Of a stretch of 34,119 nt of DNA, positions 31,904 to 34,119 are shown piece by piece. Made by a program: the position numbers and the translations under genes. The first letter of the stretch is position 1. Every line of letters begins with the position of its first letter. The stretch is from IMG/VR virus record IMGVR_UViG_3300007363_000059, positions 1 to 34,119 of that record. One strand, given 5' to 3'. The notes beneath the pieces are model-generated. The model ran no database searches and was not told where the DNA came from. It saw only the letters and a program-made list of their open reading frames with translations. The DNA is from a virus.

Positions 31904-31933
31904 GATTTTTTGATAAATCGATTGTAATATTAA

Positions 31934-31941
31934 TATTTATG
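31934..31941 (-). promoter_or_regulatory. Late-promoter-like box CATAAATA
   Basis: On the minus strand CATAAATA matches 7/8 of TATAAATA, 30 nt before the structural gene start, the right place for a gp55-dependent promoter of a virion gene. In such AT-rich DNA a 7/8 match is weak evidence. Confidence 0.35.
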
Positions 31942-31959
31942 ATCGTGCTAAAATAATTC

Positions 31960-31988
31960 TTGACATTGATTTGAACATATATTACAAT
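31960..31988 (+). promoter_or_regulatory. Strong sigma-70 promoter, rightward
   Basis: A perfect TTGACA (31960-31965), a 17-nt spacer and TACAAT (31983-31988). Start expected near 31995, just before the first arm of the structured leader. It opens the rightward block that runs through the tRNA toward thyX. Confidence 0.75.
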
Positions 31989-32000
31989 TTTATCTATTGC

Positions 32001-32169
32001 GTAAGAATATTTGATTCCCTATGACTAAGAGTATTTTGATATATTCTTACAACTAATGGTTAGGTTGTTCTTTGTTTCATTTTACTATCAAAATACTCTT
32101 AGTCATGGGAAATCTATATCCAATAAGATTTGGATATAGTCGCGGTTTCTCCGATGCGTATTCGGAGAA
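32001..32169 (+). ncRNA. Highly structured leader or free-standing noncoding RNA
   Basis: This element begins about 6 nt after the expected transcription start. Pairings: (A) 32001-32010 with 32041-32050, perfect 10 bp; (B) 32015-32041 with 32086-32111, 26 bp with a single bulged T at 32020; (C) inside the loop of B, 32049-32056 with 32060-32068 (one bulge); (D) 32114-32123 with 32130-32139, perfect 10 bp; (E) 32047-type arms TTCTCCGA (32147-32154) with TCGGAGAA (32162-32169), 8 bp. A and B cross and cannot both form as simple stems. Helix E is followed by a T-rich stretch. It resembles no riboswitch class I can name. Confidence 0.6.
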
Positions 32170-32196
32170 TTTGATTTAATTTAATATGGATAAAAT

Positions 32197-32574
32197 ATGA
32201 GTGATTATATCAAAGTTCCAAAAATCGAATTGGAGAAATTGGAAAGTTCTCGTAAAAAACTATATGATTTTTGTGAAAAATATTGTGATATCAATTCTAT
32301 TGAATATTCAATCAATCTATTGAATATAACTGAGCAAATATGGAAAGTTGCTAATACAAAAAATTGGTATCATTTTGATGCAACTGATCCTCTAATAGAA
32401 ACATCAAATAATACTGTTAGGGAAATTGAAGTCAAATTTAAGGTAAATATTTTTGATGATAATGAAATTAAAAATAGTGATATATTTGAATTAATTGTTG
32501 AAAATGTTCCTAGTTTCGTATATCGAGATGATCCAAATGATTATTATGAGATAGTAGAAATAACATTGGAATAA
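32197..32574 (+). CDS. Hypothetical protein after the structured leader
   Basis: This 125-residue acidic protein has an N-terminal helix (I-E-L-E-K-L-E-S-S-R-K-K-L-Y-D-F) and a strand-rich second half (E-I-E-V-K-F-K-V-N-I-F-D). Not recognised. Ribosome site is weak (GGA about 8 nt before ATG). It is the first rightward gene after the 31960 promoter, so its expression may depend on the leader structure. Confidence 0.6.
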   Translation: MSDYIKVPKIELEKLESSRKKLYDFCEKYCDINSIEYSINLLNITEQIWKVANTKNWYHFDATDPLIETSNNTVREIEVKFKVNIFDDNEIKNSDIFELIVENVPSFVYRDDPNDYYEIVEITLE

Positions 32575-32621
32575 AATAACATGTTATACAACTAAAGATT
32601 GTGTATTTGTATGATAAATTC

Positions 32622-32698
32622 GCGCTGGTAACTCACCTGGTCGAGAGTGTTCCCCTCATAAGGGAAGAGGCGGGGTTCAAGTCCCTGACGGCGCACCA
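32622..32698 (+). tRNA. tRNA with CAU anticodon (Met or Ile2), CCA encoded
   Basis: A full cloverleaf is visible. The acceptor is GCGCTGG with ACGGCGC (one G-A mismatch, one G-U). The D arm is ACTC/GAGT with GG in the loop, the anticodon stem TTCCC/GGGAA with loop CTCATAA (anticodon 32657-32659), the variable loop 4 nt, the T arm CGGGG-TTCAAGT-CCCTG, and discriminator A followed by CCA at 32696-32698. The initiator mark (C1-A72 mismatch and three G-C pairs G29-31) is absent, so it is elongator Met or lysidine-modified Ile. Confidence 0.93.
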
Positions 32699-32702
32699 AA
32701 TT

Positions 32703-32727
32703 TTGAATTGAATTGAATTGAATTGAA
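32703..32727 (+). repeat. TTGAA pentanucleotide repeat, 5 units
   Basis: Five perfect TTGAA units lie between the tRNA and the ribosome site of the next gene; the last bases form the start of AAAGGAG. Unit number changes would alter the leader but not the reading frame. Confidence 0.9.
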
Positions 32728-32739
32728 AGGAGTATTATA

Positions 32740-33057
32740 ATGGAAACAACTGAAAATACTGAATTTGAGTCTGGCCATTTCAAAATAGCCAAATTTTCTA
32801 ATGGAAAATTTGGAATATATGATTCTAAAAATAAAGGATTTGTAGATAACACAATGAGCAATGTCTGGATTATACCAGAATACCAAGAACGCTATTGCCA
32901 ATTTAAAAATATTAACGATGCGATTAACCATCTTAAAAAGATTACAGTCAAACATCACATAAATTTTAATTTTAATTTTATGTCAAAAGATGAAATATTA
33001 GCTGAACAAGAACTAGAGAAAAATATTTTTCAAAAATTTCTCAAATTGTTTAAATGA
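32740..33057 (+). CDS. Small hypothetical protein
   Basis: This 105-residue protein has an excellent Shine-Dalgarno (AAGGAG, 7-nt spacing), which supports it over the overlapping minus-strand frames. The middle holds a beta unit (H-F-K-I-A-K-F-S-N-G-K-F-G-I-Y-D) typical of small stand-alone phage proteins, and a basic helical C-terminus (F-Q-K-F-L-K-L-F-K). No family recognised. Confidence 0.65.
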   Translation: METTENTEFESGHFKIAKFSNGKFGIYDSKNKGFVDNTMSNVWIIPEYQERYCQFKNINDAINHLKKITVKHHINFNFNFMSKDEILAEQELEKNIFQKFLKLFK

Positions 33058-33223
33058 TAATACTAATATGTCAGTAATCTACAATCTACAAAATACAAGA
33101 TAACCCCTATTGATGTTAATAATATCGTGGTTCATAGATATAATCTTGATACTAGATCACATAACAATACATGATGTTTTATTCGAAAATAAAAAATTAT
33201 AATTTTAAATTTGATATGACATT

Positions 33224-33460
33224 ATGATCATAAATCAGCCGCCTGGAAACTGGAACATGTTATGTTCACAAACTTTGTGTCCGAAAGCTGGCACTTGTTA
33301 TCGAGTCAAAGCTAGTTCACAAGACTTGTCTAGTAGAATTGCTTTTCCATACACAATTTCGGAGCGAGGTGTTGATTGCGTCTTTTATATTCCACTTTAT
33401 ACAACAATCGTATCGGTAACTGATTCAACTACTCACCCATTAAAAAATAAATTGGAATAA
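33224..33460 (+). CDS. Small cysteine-containing hypothetical protein
   Basis: This 78-residue protein starts M-I-I-N-Q-P-P-G-N-W and has cysteines at 14, 19, 25 and 52 (C-S-Q-T-L-C-P-K-A-G-T-C and later D-C-V-F-Y-I-P), a spacing that could bind a metal. No clear ribosome site. The 166 nt before it hold nothing I can support. Not recognised. Confidence 0.5.
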   Translation: MIINQPPGNWNMLCSQTLCPKAGTCYRVKASSQDLSSRIAFPYTISERGVDCVFYIPLYTTIVSVTDSTTHPLKNKLE

Positions 33461-33487
33461 ACTAATATTCCAACGTACAACCCAACC

Positions 33488-33509
33488 AGCATTGAAAAAT
33501 ATGCTTTTT
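33488..33509 (+). terminator. Possible weak terminator before thyX
   Basis: AGCAT (33488-33492) pairs with ATGCT (33501-33505), an 8-nt loop, and five T follow. The short stem makes this doubtful. Confidence 0.25.
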
Positions 33510-33523
33510 AGAGAGATTATTAT

Positions 33524-34119
33524 ATGACAATTTCTGCACAAATAATAGCTGATAGCGTGGCTAATAACATTCGTATAACAACATTGGAGTTAGAATATCC
33601 GCGATTTATTCATGCGGAGTGTAAAACTCATAGATTACTTAGCATGGATGATGAGAACTACGATGTAGTGCTGAAGCAATCCATAGATTTTATGGATGAT
33701 CCTATGTTAAGTAGAAACGCATCTAGCAGTCGAGCTATTCCCGTTAAAAAAATGTTAGATCAAATAAAAGAGAATCCAGCAATGCCAATTCACTGGGGTA
33801 TAAATCAACCAGGAATGCAAGCTGATAATGAATATTCAGATAGAAGTGTGCCTGAAAGTTTATGGAAGTCTGCTGCGAAGGATGCTGTATTTTGGACAAA
33901 GCGATTTAATGATATTAACATACATAAACAAGTATCGAATCGACTACTAGATACATTTCAACATATTAAGGTTATTGTTACTGCGACAGAATGGGATAAT
34001 TTCTTTACGTTACGTTTAGATTCAGCCGCTCAACCAGAAATGCGGGAGCTGGCTAGAGTTATGAAAGAAGCTATGGATAATAGTGTACCAAGGGAATTGG
34101 GAGTAGGGGAATGGCATCT
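33524..34119 (+). CDS. thyX: FAD-dependent thymidylate synthase ThyX (partial, 3' end off window)
   Basis: From ATG 33524 the frame is open to the window end (198 residues). It shows phage ThyX features: F-I-H-A-E-C-K-T-H-R at about 26-35, S-R-N-A-S-S-S-R-A at about 63-71 (ThyX motif region RHRxxSxNExSxR in modified form), G-I-N-Q-P-G-M-Q-A, H-K-Q-V-S-N-R-L-L near 129-137, and T-A-T-E-W-D-N-F-F-T-L-R near 151-162. It makes dTMP from dUMP with folate and FAD, using dUMP that the phage dCMP deaminase can supply. AGAGAG upstream may act as ribosome site. Confidence 0.88.
   Translation, partial: MTISAQIIADSVANNIRITTLELEYPRFIHAECKTHRLLSMDDENYDVVLKQSIDFMDDPMLSRNASSSRAIPVKKMLDQIKENPAMPIHWGINQPGMQADNEYSDRSVPESLWKSAAKDAVFWTKRFNDINIHKQVSNRLLDTFQHIKVIVTATEWDNFFTLRLDSAAQPEMRELARVMKEAMDNSVPRELGVGEWH

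Noticed and set aside
32001-32169. Group I intron core suggested by a GGATATAGTC segment
   Set aside because: The segment is fully explained by the 32114-32139 hairpin; no P, Q or R elements or split exon were found.
32592-32958. Two minus-strand frames over the tRNA and the 105-aa gene
   Set aside because: One lies across a well-formed tRNA, and the other opposes a gene with a near-perfect ribosome site.
33058-33223. Possible tiny ORFs in the 166-nt gap before the cysteine-containing ORF
   Set aside because: Only an 11-codon frame was seen and no ribosome site; nothing supportable.

Overview
The window is a section of an AT-rich, T4-like tailed-phage genome. The core T4 replication, recombination and late-transcription set is present: DNA polymerase gp43, clamp gp45, clamp loader gp44/gp62, RegA, helicase gp41, UvsX, UvsY, UvsW, gp46/gp47 and late sigma factor gp55. 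Accessory genes (ThyX, peptide deformylase, a TET-associated-type glycosyltransferase, Sm-like small proteins, a MazG-like hydrolase) are typical of marine T4-like phages. Low G+C and the gene set suggest a phage of a low-GC marine bacterium (SAR11- or cyanobacteria-type), but the host is an inference. Both ends are cut inside genes.

Layout. From 1 to about 16,700 everything is on the minus strand in a tight array with many ATGA or 4-22 nt overlaps. Read in transcription order this is: small ORF, dNMP kinase, a nonapeptide-repeat protein, 45, 44, 62, regA, small ORF, dCMP deaminase, cytidylyltransferase, a 25-aa membrane ORF, MazG-like, Sm-like, 43, uvsX, a fractured gene 41, unknown genes, and two glycosyltransferase-like paralogues. 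From 16,700 to 28,600 there are several minus-strand operons with host-type promoters: a glycosyltransferase; a DnaN-like protein with small ORFs; a DNA-glycosyltransferase pair with peptide deformylase; and 46/47/ART-like/55. Two homing-endonuclease genes sit against the grain on the plus strand. From 28,534 to 29,117 is a gene-free region with a plus-strand promoter and a hairpin array. Then come uvsY, uvsW, an Sm-like gene and a virion protein (minus). At about 31,950 transcription switches to the plus strand, starting with a highly structured leader, small ORFs, a CAU tRNA and thyX.

Most striking system. Gene 41 is broken into two genes. The upstream part ends in an intein N-half, the downstream part begins with an intein C-half ending in His-Asn followed by Ser, and between them lies a free-standing gene for a Vsr-like (EDxHD) homing endonuclease. 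This is the 'fractured gene' arrangement (split intein plus intervening endonuclease) first described in marine metagenomes. The endonuclease start codon lies in a perfect 10-bp hairpin. A late-promoter-like box would start transcription inside that hairpin, as in the known control of T4 I-TevI.

Other items: a candidate plus-strand noncoding RNA with a duplicated 25-nt hairpin; a leader with two mutually exclusive long pairings; a possible DNA-hypermodification cassette; a second, DnaN-type clamp; and an ADP-ribosyltransferase-like gene beside the late sigma factor.
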